DNA of 64,000 nucleotides from Apiosordaria backusii. Taxonomy: Eukaryota > Ascomycota > Sordariomycetes > Sordariales > Lasiosphaeriaceae. Of this stretch, positions 37,043 to 49,113 are shown piece by piece. The translations under genes were made by a program, and so were the position numbers. The stretch is taken from assembly GCA_030549205.1 (NCBI GenBank), contig JAUKTV010000001.1:3038001-3102000 (forward strand). Reading direction: 5' to 3'. The notes below the pieces were generated by a model. The model was not told the DNA's origin and searched no databases. It saw only the letters and a program-made list of their open reading frames with translations. Numbering within the stretch: the first letter of the stretch is position 1; each line of letters opens with the position of its first letter.

Positions 37043-37282
37043 GATTTGGGAAGGGAAGGGTGAGGTGGTGGCGATGTGGGAGGATGGGAGGGGGTATTAA
37101 ACGTTCAGTTGATGAACAGTGAAATACCTTATCTGACGATGGGATAAAAGAGATTATACTGGGTCGGTCTATATATGATGGGCCTTAGAAATGAAGAGCA
37201 AAACAGAACGATGAACACCTGTAACTACGGTATCTACAAACGAACAGAGGCTGAACGAAAAATGAAGATTAAAGAAGAGGTC

Positions 37283-37289
37283 AAAAAAA
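37283..37289 (-). terminator. Pol III terminator of tRNA-Lys
   Basis: A run of seven T on the minus strand, about 32 nt beyond the tRNA 3' end and the first such run downstream. Confidence 0.6.
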
Positions 37290-37321
37290 TAACATGGCAA
37301 CTGTCGTTTCGACGGGAATTG

Positions 37322-37409
37322 AGCCCGACGTGGGGGTCGAACCCACAACCTTGAGATGACGGAGGAACTCCTTAAGAGTCTCACGCTCTACCGATTGAGC
37401 TAGCCGGGC
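37322..37409 (-). tRNA. tRNA-Lys(CTT) with 15-nt intron
   Basis: A complete cloverleaf on the minus strand. The acceptor stem is GCCCGGC paired with GTCGGGC, and the D arm is GCTC-AATCGGTA-GAGC. The anticodon stem is TGAGA/TCTCA with loop C-T-CTT-A-A, and the T arm is GTGGG-TTCGACC-CCCAC. A 15-nt intron lies one base 3' of the anticodon. Mature length is 73 nt without CCA, and it reads AAG lysine codons. Confidence 0.95.
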
Positions 37410-37932
37410 GAGTGGCTATATTCAACCATGTCTTGTGACGATGTGTTAGTGGCAAAGATTGAAGGTTTATGTGGTTGTGGTTGAGAAAATTCTGTGAGAG
37501 TTTTGTGGGTATGGATGAAGATGTGGAGCCTTCAGGGGACCCAGGGGAGGGAAGACCATGGGAGAGAATTGGATCTGAGTTCATGCTTCAAAAGGTATAA
37601 AACCAAGAAGTTTAATTTGTGAGGGACATGTCTTATTCTGTTCGATATAACTAGAGAAATACTCCAGGAAGGGTTAAGGATGTTGGTGTCCGGTAACTTC
37701 AGCAAGCGCAGGTTCGCTTTGCTCCACGCACTTCCCTAAGGTAACTTCAGCAAACCTAGATACCGTGTCTTGAAGACTTAAACTTTCTGTTCACGCTTCT
37801 TATTGAATAACTCCCTCGCCAAGTATTCTTTATCTCTAATCTTCCCAACACAAATCTTCAAAAAGTAAAACTCTACCTCCACAACCTGCACACAAAACTC
37901 AACCATGAGGTGGATCCTAGAGGGAAAAATAT
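37410..37932. other. spacer between tRNA-Lys and 5S rRNA
   Basis: 523 bp with no gene. It contains a 14-bp direct repeat, GGTAACTTCAGCAA, at 37692-37705 and 37740-37753, with starts 48 bp apart. Confidence 0.7.
37925..37929 (-). terminator. Pol III terminator of the 5S gene
   Basis: Five T residues on the minus strand, three bases after the end of the 5S gene. Confidence 0.6.
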
Positions 37933-38051
37933 ACATACAACACCAGGGATTCCCCAGTGGTCACCCACCTGAGTACTGATCTGGCCCTTTCAAGCTTATC
38001 TAGGGCAGAGCGGACGGGATGCCGAGTTTTCTTGAAGGTATGGTCGTATGT
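37933..38051 (-). rRNA. 5S rRNA, single dispersed gene
   Basis: A 119-nt match to fungal 5S rRNA on the minus strand, starting ACATACGACCATAC and ending GGTGTTGTATGT. The two ends pair as helix I. CCTTCAAG pairs with CTTGAAAGG as helix II with the usual bulged A. The conserved internal promoter segments ATCCCGTCCGCTCT and GGTGGGTGACCAC are intact, and a TATA-like ATAAG lies about 25-30 bp upstream (near 38076). One isolated copy away from rDNA fits the dispersed 5S organisation known from Neurospora and relatives. Confidence 0.95.
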
Positions 38052-41000
38052 GCTCTTCACTTGCCAGTCCAGGGCTTATGAAGCAATCACATGCGGCAAT
38101 GATCACCCGTCCCGTCCGATACGAAAAAGCGAATGACTCTGATGGCGTATCTTCAAAGAAAACATGCACTCGTGTGTTTAATTTGAGTGGTTGGCTGTCG
38201 GTGGTGGAGCTGTGGTGTCGTTGAAGATGGGGGGGGGGGGGGAGGTTGCGTTTGGCTAGGTCTGTAGTTAACGTGCCTGAGCAGAAAGTGGTTTCGGGGG
38301 ATATGAAACTAAAACTTATGTACTTTAGGTATCTTCTGAGAAAGCATGAACATTTGCTGCCATCTGAAGGGATTGATACTGGGGGAGTTGGATCAAGATA
38401 TTGCTGTACAAGTAGGCAGGTAGTTTGCCTACCTACCTGCGTGGCAAAGAGTGCTGAGAACCGAGTTGGCCTTGGGAATAGGACGGATGATTGAGCGAGG
38501 AAGGAGACAGCGACGTTGTTAAAGACGGGAGGAGGCATACTGAGTATACCAAGCGGCCGAAGGTTCAGATACGTCCAGGGGAGACGAGAAAGGGTTTGAA
38601 CAGGGCGTAGCATAGCGCAGGATGGATGGGTGTTGGCCAGCAACACAGCTGGTAGAGACGAATCTTGCTCTCAAATCTCTCGCGTTAAGGTTCCTCATCC
38701 AGCGAGGGGAACGAACGTAGGGCATCAAAGGAGGTCATGTCGTTCATCTCAGCTACCGTGGTGTTTTTTGATGGCTGGGTGTCCAAGTCAACGGTCATGA
38801 TCTACATGTAGTTCGCCGTCAAACGATGTGGTTACCAGTCTCAGAAGTCAACCACATTAATCTGAAATTAACACACCGTTTAACTTCCACCTCCAACCGC
38901 TTCTCTGCTGAAAGAGACACCTCACCATTCAGTCTTCATTTGCTTTTTCCCTCACCAACCCCTAAACCACCGACGTCACCAAGCCGGAACCCCCTGTCCC
39001 TACCTACCCCTTTTGCACATCAGCCTTATATTTCGTGGCTTGCCAACATCCCCATTTGTCAGTACTGTAACAAGCGAACTTTTCTTACTGAGCATATACT
39101 GTGGCTTGCCACGACCTGTCCTCATCCGAACGTGCCTCTTTCTTGGCCCCAGCCACAGCCGCCCCAGAACGCCTTTTCTTCAAGTTATACATTCTTCAAA
39201 GTTAAAGGGCCGATGCTTTTCATATCAAAAAGCGTGATTTGTACCATGATGGCGGTGAAATTGTCTTCTTGTCGTTGTCTTGCCACTGACAAATCCGGGC
39301 AATATTACATTTTCAACGGCAGCGAAATCTGTGAAAAGTCCGAGAGCTACTACCGACAAGGACATTCCAACCAACAACCTTCTGACATTGTTGTTTTGCC
39401 AAGAAGGGTACAAGTAGTGTACATAAAGCTGGCCAGCCCCTCATACACTCCCCTCGTGCCCCTGAATGGGGGTCAGATGGCGGAACAACATCCAACTTCA
39501 ACACACCCTCTTGTTCCGACTTTTTCACCATCTTGAAACCATGGGAAATTGTAATCGATAGCGTCTATGCATGTGAAAGGCCTTGCAGATGATGAAGCTT
39601 TCCCAGGGGCAAAAACAAGAAATAGATCTACGCGTGGCGCTTACCTTTAGTTCCTGTGATTTTAAAAACAACAACAACGAGCTAGTCTGTTCTCTGCTTG
39701 GGCGCGTAGCGTGTGCGTATGAAAGCTGTGCTCTTTTAGATCGAGAACGATCGAGAACGGGAAGGATTGTGATGCCCCTTTCGTGAGCCCAGACTTAGCC
39801 CAAGAGTATAGGAAGGTCTGCTCCGTTGGTAATTTGGTACTATAGCTATACAGCAGGGCCATCAGGTCGATTGATAAGATGTCATCCGAGACGAGGTGAG
39901 GTGCTATCTGAGTGAGACCTGTGCCATGAGACATTGATTGACTGCATCTGACAATTCGTCTGGCATGTACAGATGTAGTATGCAGGGACCAGAACAGGAA
40001 TAACCATCTGTTCAAGTTGACTCATATATTGAGACTTTGCTGCTGAGAGCTGGCCGAGGTCGTCTGATACGTTTCTTGGATCTTCTCATGGTGTCAATGT
40101 CTCTCCTGAGTCAACAAGAGATGGGACGATCGAGCACCATTTGAGGGAACCAAGGGAATTCTTTCTGACTGAATAAACGCAATGCGGCTGAAGCAAATGT
40201 GGTAGCGTGACAGCACAAAGACAGAACATCCCTGGAGAATTGTGGAGGGCTCGAGGGAGGAGGGTACAGGGGTGCCACATCCCTTTCCCCACCCTCCTTG
40301 TCTGCCGTGGTGGTGGTTGATAATTCGCCCGTATTTATTCCCAGAGCAGTCAACAGGATGCAGAAACGTCGGACGATTCAACCCAGGCTACGCAGGCCAA
40401 GGCGACAGAAACGTAGCATTGCAGCAGCGTTGTGGATGCTGCGCAATGCGGACTGGGACCCCTCTGTTCAGACGCTGGGCGCGCACTGGATTGAAAGGAA
40501 AAATTCCCAAGACTACGACGAGACTTTGGTGACGACAAAGCTAGTGGTTGGCCTCCGGAAAATTCGATAGAGTCTTCGGTTGCTCAAACTCGTCATTGGA
40601 ATGTCTTACTGTATTTCGTGTCACCTACCCCGGTAGCGCCTCGCTGAGGGATCTCATGTTTGGTAAAGCGGTTACCGAAGCTCTGTTCAGATGGGGGCCA
40701 GACTGCAAACTTGTCTCAGCCACCAACCTGGGCAATTTCAACGGCGCCTTTTATTCTTCTTGCTTGGAATCCGTGTTTAGCGTTGCTTGTCACTGATGGA
40801 TACTTAAAAACAATAGAGGGATTCAAGTGGGTGAGTTGGGCTGCAAGAAAAGAAGCCCAAGAAGCTCGGCTTATGCGTGACTAGTGTGTTGATGACTTGT
40901 TTGTGATGGATACGAGCCATGAGGGGTGCACCAGATCCTTTGTGGAATTTCTTTGGGCGTCTGGGGCCCGCCATGGTGGCTTGCTCCTTCTGATGAATTG

Positions 41001-44000
41001 ACAGGGGTGATGCACCTTTCCAAGTTGGGGGTGCATGAGGGGGGATGGGAAATCGAAAGTGCGATAGTGATATCGAGATATGAGTCGTGGAATCAGCTGT
41101 GGAATCAAAGCTGTTGAAGCTGCTGCTGCAAGACGTTGATAGCGTTGACATGGCAATGCTACCTCGAACGGATGGTGATCCGGGCCTGCTTCAGTCTGTA
41201 TGTAGTTGCTTGACCGCAAGACTCGTGTCACTCTCCAGACCCGAAAGCCAGCATCTGGTTGTGGTGCTGTACGCCGTAACACCTTCTGCTCATCGGGTAC
41301 CAAGTAGGCATGGAGTTCGAGAGATAATTCTCCGCAGAACGTCCGCCGAGACTTCGTTGACGTCCACTTGACTCCGCTCTTGTTACGTACTATCGTCAGT
41401 ATCCGAGACCAGCGCATGGCGGCCAAAAATAGGACGAAGGAAAATCGTGGATTCCGTCTTGAGATGGTCTGAACGCCGAAGATATCCCAAGAAGCAACAA
41501 GACACCGGACTGAATCTTAGGTGGTATCGATATTGCTGCGGTGACTGCGTCAGTAACGAACTGTGCAGGAGCCTGCATGGGTTTGTCTTGTTGGGCGCTG
41601 TACGGGGAAGGTCAATATGGGACTTGTGTTTTCTGACTGCATAGACAATGTCGGACTCGATTCAACTTGGCGAGAATTGAAGTGTCAGAGTGCCCGAGGC
41701 CGAGGTCTGTTCAAAGTGTCGAATACAATATCAAACCCCCACTCACCACACACCCTCCCCTTTTGACTCTTCGAGACAATGTCTTGCATCCCGCTGGCTT
41801 TTACAGCCCCGTGGGGAAGGCGATGTAGAAAGGCTGATAACAGCCCGCTGACCGTTCCCTACGTCCCCAGATTTCATTCTCGGCTGTTTCCATTCCAGAG
41901 AAGTGCTTGGCGATCTTGGTACACTTACGTCGTTTGTGAGACGTGAAGATTGTCGGGCAAAGACCAGAGGGATCCGGTGTCTGGTATGGTTCTGACCCCA
42001 GGATGGCCAAGGTCAAAGAGTGCACAGAGACGGCACAATCGGCAGGGTCGGTTGTGAATGGCTTGATGATTGCAGGGCTGACCGCAGAGTGGGTAGGGGG
42101 TGGGTCCGCAGGTGGCAGTGGGTGATCGAACCATGCCTCTTCCATCTTCCAGTCTCAGCTGCATTTCGGACAATAGCCCCTCAACCGCTTGCGTTTGGCT
42201 TATTCCAGTCAGAAGAGCGAACAGCGACATGCGACCGTCAGCGAATCACCGCGACCTTGAGCGGCGAGAATGGCATGACTGTCTGCCAAACGTCGTCAAA
42301 AAGGTACCTGAATCCGAGATGTGTCCGTGCCGCTTGTCCAATCAAACGCAGGAAGTCACTGAAATAAAGTTATCATGCCCCTGGTTCAGTTGCTCAAAGG
42401 GGAAACAGAGCAACAAGAAAGAACCGGACGATCGCCTCCATCAACAATGATCATCGGCTGGTCCCAGCGGCAAGGATCCATCTTCAATAGTCCCGAATAG
42501 CTTGTCCTCTTTGATGGATCTCCCAGTGGACCGACACGTGTGAACTCGGACTGGACTCTTCTGCCAAATTTGGCGAATTATGAAGATTCCAGACTCCAGA
42601 TTTCAGATTCCAGGTCGGATTGCTGATGAGCGTCATCGGACCGGCATTTATTGGACCGGGCTGACAGAACAAAACACCGTCCGCCTCGTCCTCGTATCCC
42701 GTCTGATCTGACACCCACGGCCACGGAGCTGGTGACACAGAAAACGACGGTGTGTGCATTGAGCTTTGGCCTCCCGTCAAAAATGGGCTTGTCATGAACA
42801 GGTTTAGGCCCAGTTAGCCGAGACCATCACCGGCGCGTCCTTGCCAGCAATGACTTGGTGATGGCCGATGGCTTGACCACGGGGGACCGGCTTCTGGGAA
42901 TTCACAATCTCCATGCGCTGAGGGGCAATGGAAGCCTGGACCGGAGCTGACCTTGTTGAACATTTTTCCAGAGCATCTTGGCGATAGAAATTTCCACATC
43001 GACATGCTGCTAAAACTTCAGCCCAGCGGTGACCATGGCGTTCTCCGATTGTCCGGCGTCTTCACCGAGCATTCAGGTGTTCTTGACGGCCCCGCTTAAT
43101 GCCCACCACCGGCCTTCCCGCGTCAGATCTTGTACTGTGGTATTTGGAGATGGGACGTCCGGTGTGGCCACCAGCTGAGATCCAATCCAAAGTCAGTGAA
43201 AGGGTCCCAACTCAGCTGCAGAAATGCCCTCAAAAGACCACTCCACTGACAGAAAATCTTATCATGGCGCTTGTCATTTCCCCTGGTTCCAGCCGGAGTG
43301 GCAACAACCAGTCAGAATGCCAGAAGGAATTGATGTTTTTGAGCCACTCACATCAACATCACCAGATCCATCTTCATTTGCTGTCCTGTATATTTATATG
43401 GTTCACTAATTCTCAACCAAGATCAACAACAGCAACAGCCTAGCCGTTGTGACCATCAGGGACCACACCGCAGCTGTACATTCACCATCCTCTGTGCTGC
43501 AGTATTGCCGCTGCATTCCAAGGCCAAAAAATAAAAGTGGAAGTATGTAGTGATGTGCAGGACCCCTGTCTCACTGACCCCCCTTTTCACTGCTGGAAAA
43601 AGAACCCTTGCAATCGGCCCACCAGAGCTCTCGCTTCTACCCATGCCCAGACCAAGTGCTGGCAGGGTTGGCGCAAGGGCTTAGCCAGTCGCGCGTCCCC
43701 AAAGAGGTGTTAGCATTACGGGGGCCCTTGTCCCTCCTGTTCCCAGCAGAGAGGAGTAGCGTTGCTGTCTGTGCTACCCATGGCTCGCGATGGCCATTTC
43801 CGCAATACGCCCACATCGCCGCCTCGGCGAGCGAGGAGTGAAATGGGACCCTACCATAGACCCCGGCTGACAGTTTTTGGACGGTGATACATATAGAGAT
43901 GGCCTCCCCACACCTCTTTGATGGCTTTTCCTTCTTTCTGCCCTACGGTTAATCCAACCCTGTCGTTCGTTAAAGTCGGTGTTGACGTCCTTCACTGGGC

Positions 44001-44015
44001 GTACAAGGCTTCACC
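38052..44015. other. gene-empty 6-kb region
   Basis: No supportable protein or RNA gene. The longest frame (38826-39536, 236 codons) has biased, UTR-like content (Thr/Ser/Pro, then Cys) and no domain. A poly-G run of about 13 lies at 38229-38241 and an inverted repeat lies at 38412-38440. Confidence 0.5.
38412..38440. repeat. overlapping inverted repeats
   Basis: GTAGGCA (38412-38418) pairs with TGCCTAC (38426-38432), and GCAGGTAG (38416-38423) pairs with CTACCTGC (38433-38440). These are two mutually exclusive perfect hairpins in non-coding sequence. Confidence 0.7.
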
Positions 44016-47000
44016 ATGAAGGCCTCACCATCCAGGACCCTGTTTTCTTCCATCCTCGCTGCTTCTTCGGTATGTTGGACTCGGATGTGGACGGCGGCAC
44101 CAAAAACCCATATGAAATAACTAACACGCTTATGATTCAACCAGTTCTCACTCTCGCTTGCTCAACTTTCAGTCCCAACCACACTCCCAGGACAATGGGC
44201 ATACGAAGGATGTTACACAGACATTCCGGGGCGGACCCTCAACGGCGGCGGCTATGTAAACGGCACTCATATGACCGCCGAGACATGCATCGCCTATTGC
44301 CAGACTCGCGGCTTCAAGTATGCCGGAACTGAGTACAGTGTAGAATGGTGAGTATCTTGTTCAGACCAGTAAACTCCGGAGCTTCATCATGCTTACATTG
44401 GTGGTATAGCTTCTGCGGTAACAGCATTGCTCCTGCGGCTGCCCAAGTTGCAGACTCTGCCTGCAACATGGCCTGTTCTGGAGACGCAACGCAGCCATGT
44501 GGTGCGGGAAGCAGACTCACACTCTACCACACCACCGAGGACTTGGGTCCCAAAGCGAATCCCGGCGTCAACGGCTTCACGCATATGGGATGCTATTCGG
44601 AAGGGACAACTGGCCGCGCACTCACCCATGGGATCGGCAGCATTCCTGCTGGTGAAATGACCGTCGGAAAGTGCACAGCTGCCTGTCTTGCGGCTAACTT
44701 CATTCTTGCGGGCGTTGAGTATGGCGGAGAATGCTTCTGCGGTAATACCATCTCTAACGGCGGCGCCCCTGCCGCCAGCGGCTGCAGTATGACGTGCAAT
44801 GGCAACACTACCGAGTTCTGCGGTGGCCCCAGTCGTCTCAATGTGTACAACTACCAGAATCAGTACACGCCATCTTCGACTTCCAGTCCGCCTGCCGTAG
44901 CCACCACTGCGTCGAGCGGCGTCTCTACCGGCCCGCCCCCCCCTCCTAGCCCTACTCCTTCAGGACCATCTCAGCCCGCTACTGTCGGAGATAACTACAT
45001 CTGGTATGGATGCTATACCGAGTCTCCCGGCCCTCGTGCCTTGAGCGGTGCCACCTACGCTTCCGATGACATGACCCTCGAGTCCTGCCAGGCTTTCTGT
45101 TCCGCCTACACCTACTTCGGGACTGAGTACGCCAGGGAGTGCTACTGCGGCAACAGCTTCACTACTGGCTCTGTCGTGGCCCCCGCCAGTGAGTGCAGCA
45201 TGACCTGCGCTGGCAACCCGTTCAACTACTGCGGCGCCGGCAACCGCCTGTCGGTGTATGCCAGGAACGGGACTTCTATTCCCTCCGGCACGACCACCTC
45301 CGTTGCGCCAACCACAACCTCACCCCCTCCTATTGTGACCGGTCTTCCCGCAGGGTGGACTTATCAGGGATGCTGGATTGACGGTGCTCAGGGCCGTATT
45401 CTCCCCGTTCAGCTTGTCGACAGCCCCACCAACAGCCAGAGCGAATGTGCCAACCGTTGCTTGGCTGGTGGCTACAAGATCAGCGGTGTTCAGTACACCC
45501 AGCAGTGCTTCTGCGGCAACGCCATCTACAATGGCGGTGTGACGACCTCCGAGTCCCAATGCAGCATGAACTGCCCCGGAAACCCGACTCAGAAGTGCGG
45601 TGCCGGTGACCGCATGAACATTGTTTCTGACGGCACTCCTGAGATCTACCAGCCTCCTGCTCCCCAGACCCGCGGTCTCAACGGTTCATGGGAGTACCAA
45701 GGCTGCGTTGAGGACAATGTCAACAACAAGCGCACTCTGTACTGGCAGATTTTCTTCCCTGGCGTCATGACACCTAACATGTGTCTGAACAGGTGCAGAG
45801 AATTCGGCTACTCTGCTGCTGGTCTTGAGTATGGTGAGGAGTGCTACTGCGGCGACCCCCCTAATATCGCTGCTGCTGGCGCTACTTTCCGCCCAGAGTC
45901 TGAATGCGCCATCACCTGCGCCGGCAATGCTTCGGCCATCTGCGGTGGTCTTGGTCGCCTGACTACCTACTTCTGGACCGGAACACCATTCTACACCTGG
46001 AACTTCCCGCAGGATTACCGTGCCGGTAGGTACCAGCACTTGGTCAATGGCGTCAACTGCCCGCTCATCACCCAGGAAACCATCACCGGCAAGGTCTCCT
46101 TTATCTCCAAAGGCGGCACTGGCCCTGGTAACGAGACCGGTGTCTACGAGCTCGACATGCAAACTCTTACTTTCCGTGAGCTCCATATCAAGACGGACGT
46201 TTTCTGCGCTGCCGGTATTACTCTGCCTGACAAGGCCGGCCGTCAGCTCAACGTTGGTGGTTGGTCGGGCGAGTCTCTTCAGGGTACCCGTCTCTACTGG
46301 CCTGACGGAGCCCCTGGTGTCCCTGGCACCAACGACTGGGAAGAGAACGTTTGGGAGCTCAGCCTGCAAAGAGGTCGCTGGTACCCCACCGCCATGATCA
46401 TGACCAACGGTTCCATCCTGGTCATCGGTGGCTCCATCGGTGCCAATGATGCCGCCGAGCCCACGATCGAACTTCTGCCCTCCACCGGCACACCCCCGTT
46501 GGAGATGGAATGGCTCACCCGCACCCACCCCAACAACCTCTACCCCTTCCTCTCCGTCCTCCCCAGCGGCGGTATCTTCGTCCAGTACTGGAACGAGGCC
46601 AGAATCCTCGACCCCGTCACCTTCGCCACGATCAAGGTCCTCCCCAACGCCCCCGGCGCTGTCAACGACCCCAAGGGCGGCCGCACCTACCCCCTCGAGG
46701 GCGCCGCCGTCCTCCTCCCCCAGAGATGGCCCTACACCGACTACCTCGGCTACCTCGTCTGCGGCGGCTCCACCGAAGGCACCAGCAACGCCCTCGACAA
46801 CTGCGTCTCGACCTACCCCGACGCCCCCAACCCGGTCTGGACCATCGAGCGCATGCCCTCCAAGCGCGTCTTGTCCTGCATGTCCCCCCTCCCCGACGGG
46901 ACCTACCTCATCGTCAACGGCGCCAAGCACGGCGTCGCCGGGTTCGGCCTGGCCAACACCCCCAACCTCAACGCCGTGCTCTACGACCCGACCAAGCCCG

Positions 47001-47536
47001 TCCACAGCCGCATGACCGTCATGGCCAACACCACCATCCCGAGAATGTACCACTCCGAGGCCATCACCCTCCTCGACGGCCGCGTTTTGATCTCTGGCTC
47101 CAACCCCGAGGACGGCGTCTACCCCGACGAGTACCGCGTCGAAGTCTTCGTCCCGCCTTACCTCTTGAATGGTCTGCCCCGCCCAAGCTTCAGCATCACA
47201 AACAAGGACTGGACGTACAACCAGACCAACATCCCTTTTACGCTTGGCCAGGCTGCCCGCAACGGCGCGATTACTGTTACTCTGCTTGCTTCTGTCTCGA
47301 GCACGCACGGTAACTCCATGGGCGCGAGGACCCTCATGCCCCGCGTCTCGTGCGCGGGGACGGCCTGCACGGTGGACGCTCCTCCCAACGTCAACATTGC
47401 TCCTCCGGGGTGGTACCAGCTTTTCGTGCTGGACGGCGGTGTCCCGGCTATTGGTAAGTATATCAGGATTGGTGGTGATCCGGGCCAGTTGGGCAACTGG
47501 CCGGAGGGGCCTGATTTCTCTAGGCCGGGGATTTAA
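44016..47536 (+). CDS. secreted glyoxal oxidase (copper radical oxidase, AA5_1) with five WSC domains
   Basis: Three exons: 44016-44069, 44145-44347 and 44410-47536, giving about 1127 residues. Exons 1-2 supply a signal peptide (MKASPSRTLFSSILAASS then FSLSLAQ) and the first WSC domain. Five WSC repeats follow one another to about residue 600, each starting with a GC(Y/W/V) motif and holding CFCG or CYCG. Ser/Thr/Pro linkers separate repeats 2-3 and 3-4. The C-terminal half is the seven-bladed galactose/glyoxal oxidase fold plus the DUF1929 domain. All copper and radical residues are visible: Cys about 685 (FCAAGI), cross-linked Tyr about 744 (RWYPTA), Tyr 966/His 967 (RMYHSEA) and His about 1052 (STHGNS). 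Such enzymes oxidise aldehydes and produce H2O2. WSC domains bind cell-wall glycans, so a wall-tethered oxidase is likely. No GPI signal is seen. Confidence 0.95.
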
Positions 47537-49113
47537 GTGATGGGTGAGGAAATGATAGTGAAGGGAGGGGGGGTTGGATCTCGTTTTACATATGGGTTTT
47601 TGTTATCTGTCTCTCAAGTTAGTAGTTTTATGGGAGCGAAGGTAGTTTTGGTGGCCGGTGATGGTGGGATTTTCATGATGAACAATCAAATTTGGCTTAA
47701 TATATATACCATAATTGCTATTTGCTTTTGAGTTTTCGGTTTTGTTTTTGCCTTCTGGCTGTTGTTGGAGTCTTGTTACTTCTGCTATTATCCGTGTCCT
47801 GTCTTATGTATTTCTTGCTTTGGTCGTCGCATCAACCCTCTCTTCTCTATGACTAACACATCAGCGCCTCTTAGGGAAGACGGAGGGTTCGTACCATGAG
47901 CTGAAGTGAAGAGGTCACTCCACTCATCTACCAACCCTCATCACAGACTCGGCAGGTTTTTCTCAGCAGGAAGGAGTAAGAGACTAAGACTAAGAGGAGT
48001 CAGAGGCGTTCTTTTATAACCAGCAAAGCTTTTTGGCCAGATCTCAATGTCCAAATTTCACCATCTCTGCGGGCAAATGGGTACTTAAACCCTTATCACC
48101 ATCATCTAATCTAGTCACTCCCTTGCACACCAACAAGAAGCACACCACGCATACTACATGACCACTACTTACTCTCTCCGATGTGTCTACACCACCTGCT
48201 ACCTCCTCAAATCTCGAACTTAACCAGTATCAGCACCGAAGTTCAGCACAACTACCAAAACAACCCCTGTAGCACTGCCAGAGATGACGACAACATGATG
48301 AGATGCTCAGTACTTCTCAACGAAAAAGAAAGAACCAATCACTTGGTAAAAGTCATATCTTACTGGCTCCCTCCAGCTTTGAATACCAGGTATGATAAGT
48401 GATAACGATCCTGTTGGTAAATACCAATCACTCGTTGCCAGGCAACATGTCACCAGCCAGCCAACTAAAGCAGCAACAGCTGCACAGCGGCAGCATTCAA
48501 ATTAATTTCCACAAGTCCAAACTGGGAGCTTGGCATGCTTATCTGGCCAGCGCTGCTGACAAAGCACATCACTTTTCTTGGCTGCATGCATATACCGAAG
48601 CCTCAGGTTTTGATGTCATGATGCGCCCCAACGCTCATTTGACAGCTGGACTCTCACCGCCTTCATCTTCACCGCCCAAACTTTGGTCCCTTGGCTCTAT
48701 GTTGACACTAGCGGCGGGGTGGGCACCGTTGGGTATTATTTGTCGAAGAAGTCACGAATGATGAAGCTTCAAATTCTCGAAGGAGGGGTAAAGAATGATT
48801 GCCTGCGAGACGATGTCTCAAATTGATCTACCTAGCAAACTGCAATGCAGAAAAAAACCCAGATCTACCTCCGTATTTCGGCCGAGTTGGTCCTGGTTGA
48901 AACCAATCGTCAAAAAGAAATATTTGACCCCCGCTCTTCTTCCTCAAAATACCGAACCGACGTCTCTCAACCCTCCAATACGTGAATCGTATCTCGCTGT
49001 TTCCCATCCCAATGCCTGCCTGCCATCTGTGTGTGGTAGATATCCTTCATTACGGGCATTATCATCCTGAACCACCCCCCACGAGCTTGACTAAGCCACA
49101 TGGTTCAAGCCGC
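47537..49113. other. intergenic between glyoxal oxidase and Ran 3' ends
   Basis: 1.6 kb convergent 3' region with no supportable gene. The part next to the oxidase is G/T-rich. Confidence 0.6.

Noticed and set aside
38826..39536. 236-codon open frame in the empty 6-kb region
   Set aside because: UTR-like amino-acid content and no recognisable motif. Kept only as a possibility in the region note.
45686..47308. 540-codon open frame antisense to glyoxal oxidase
   Set aside because: It mirrors the codon bias of the true gene (GC at third positions), is rich in Gly/Val/Asp and has no domain.
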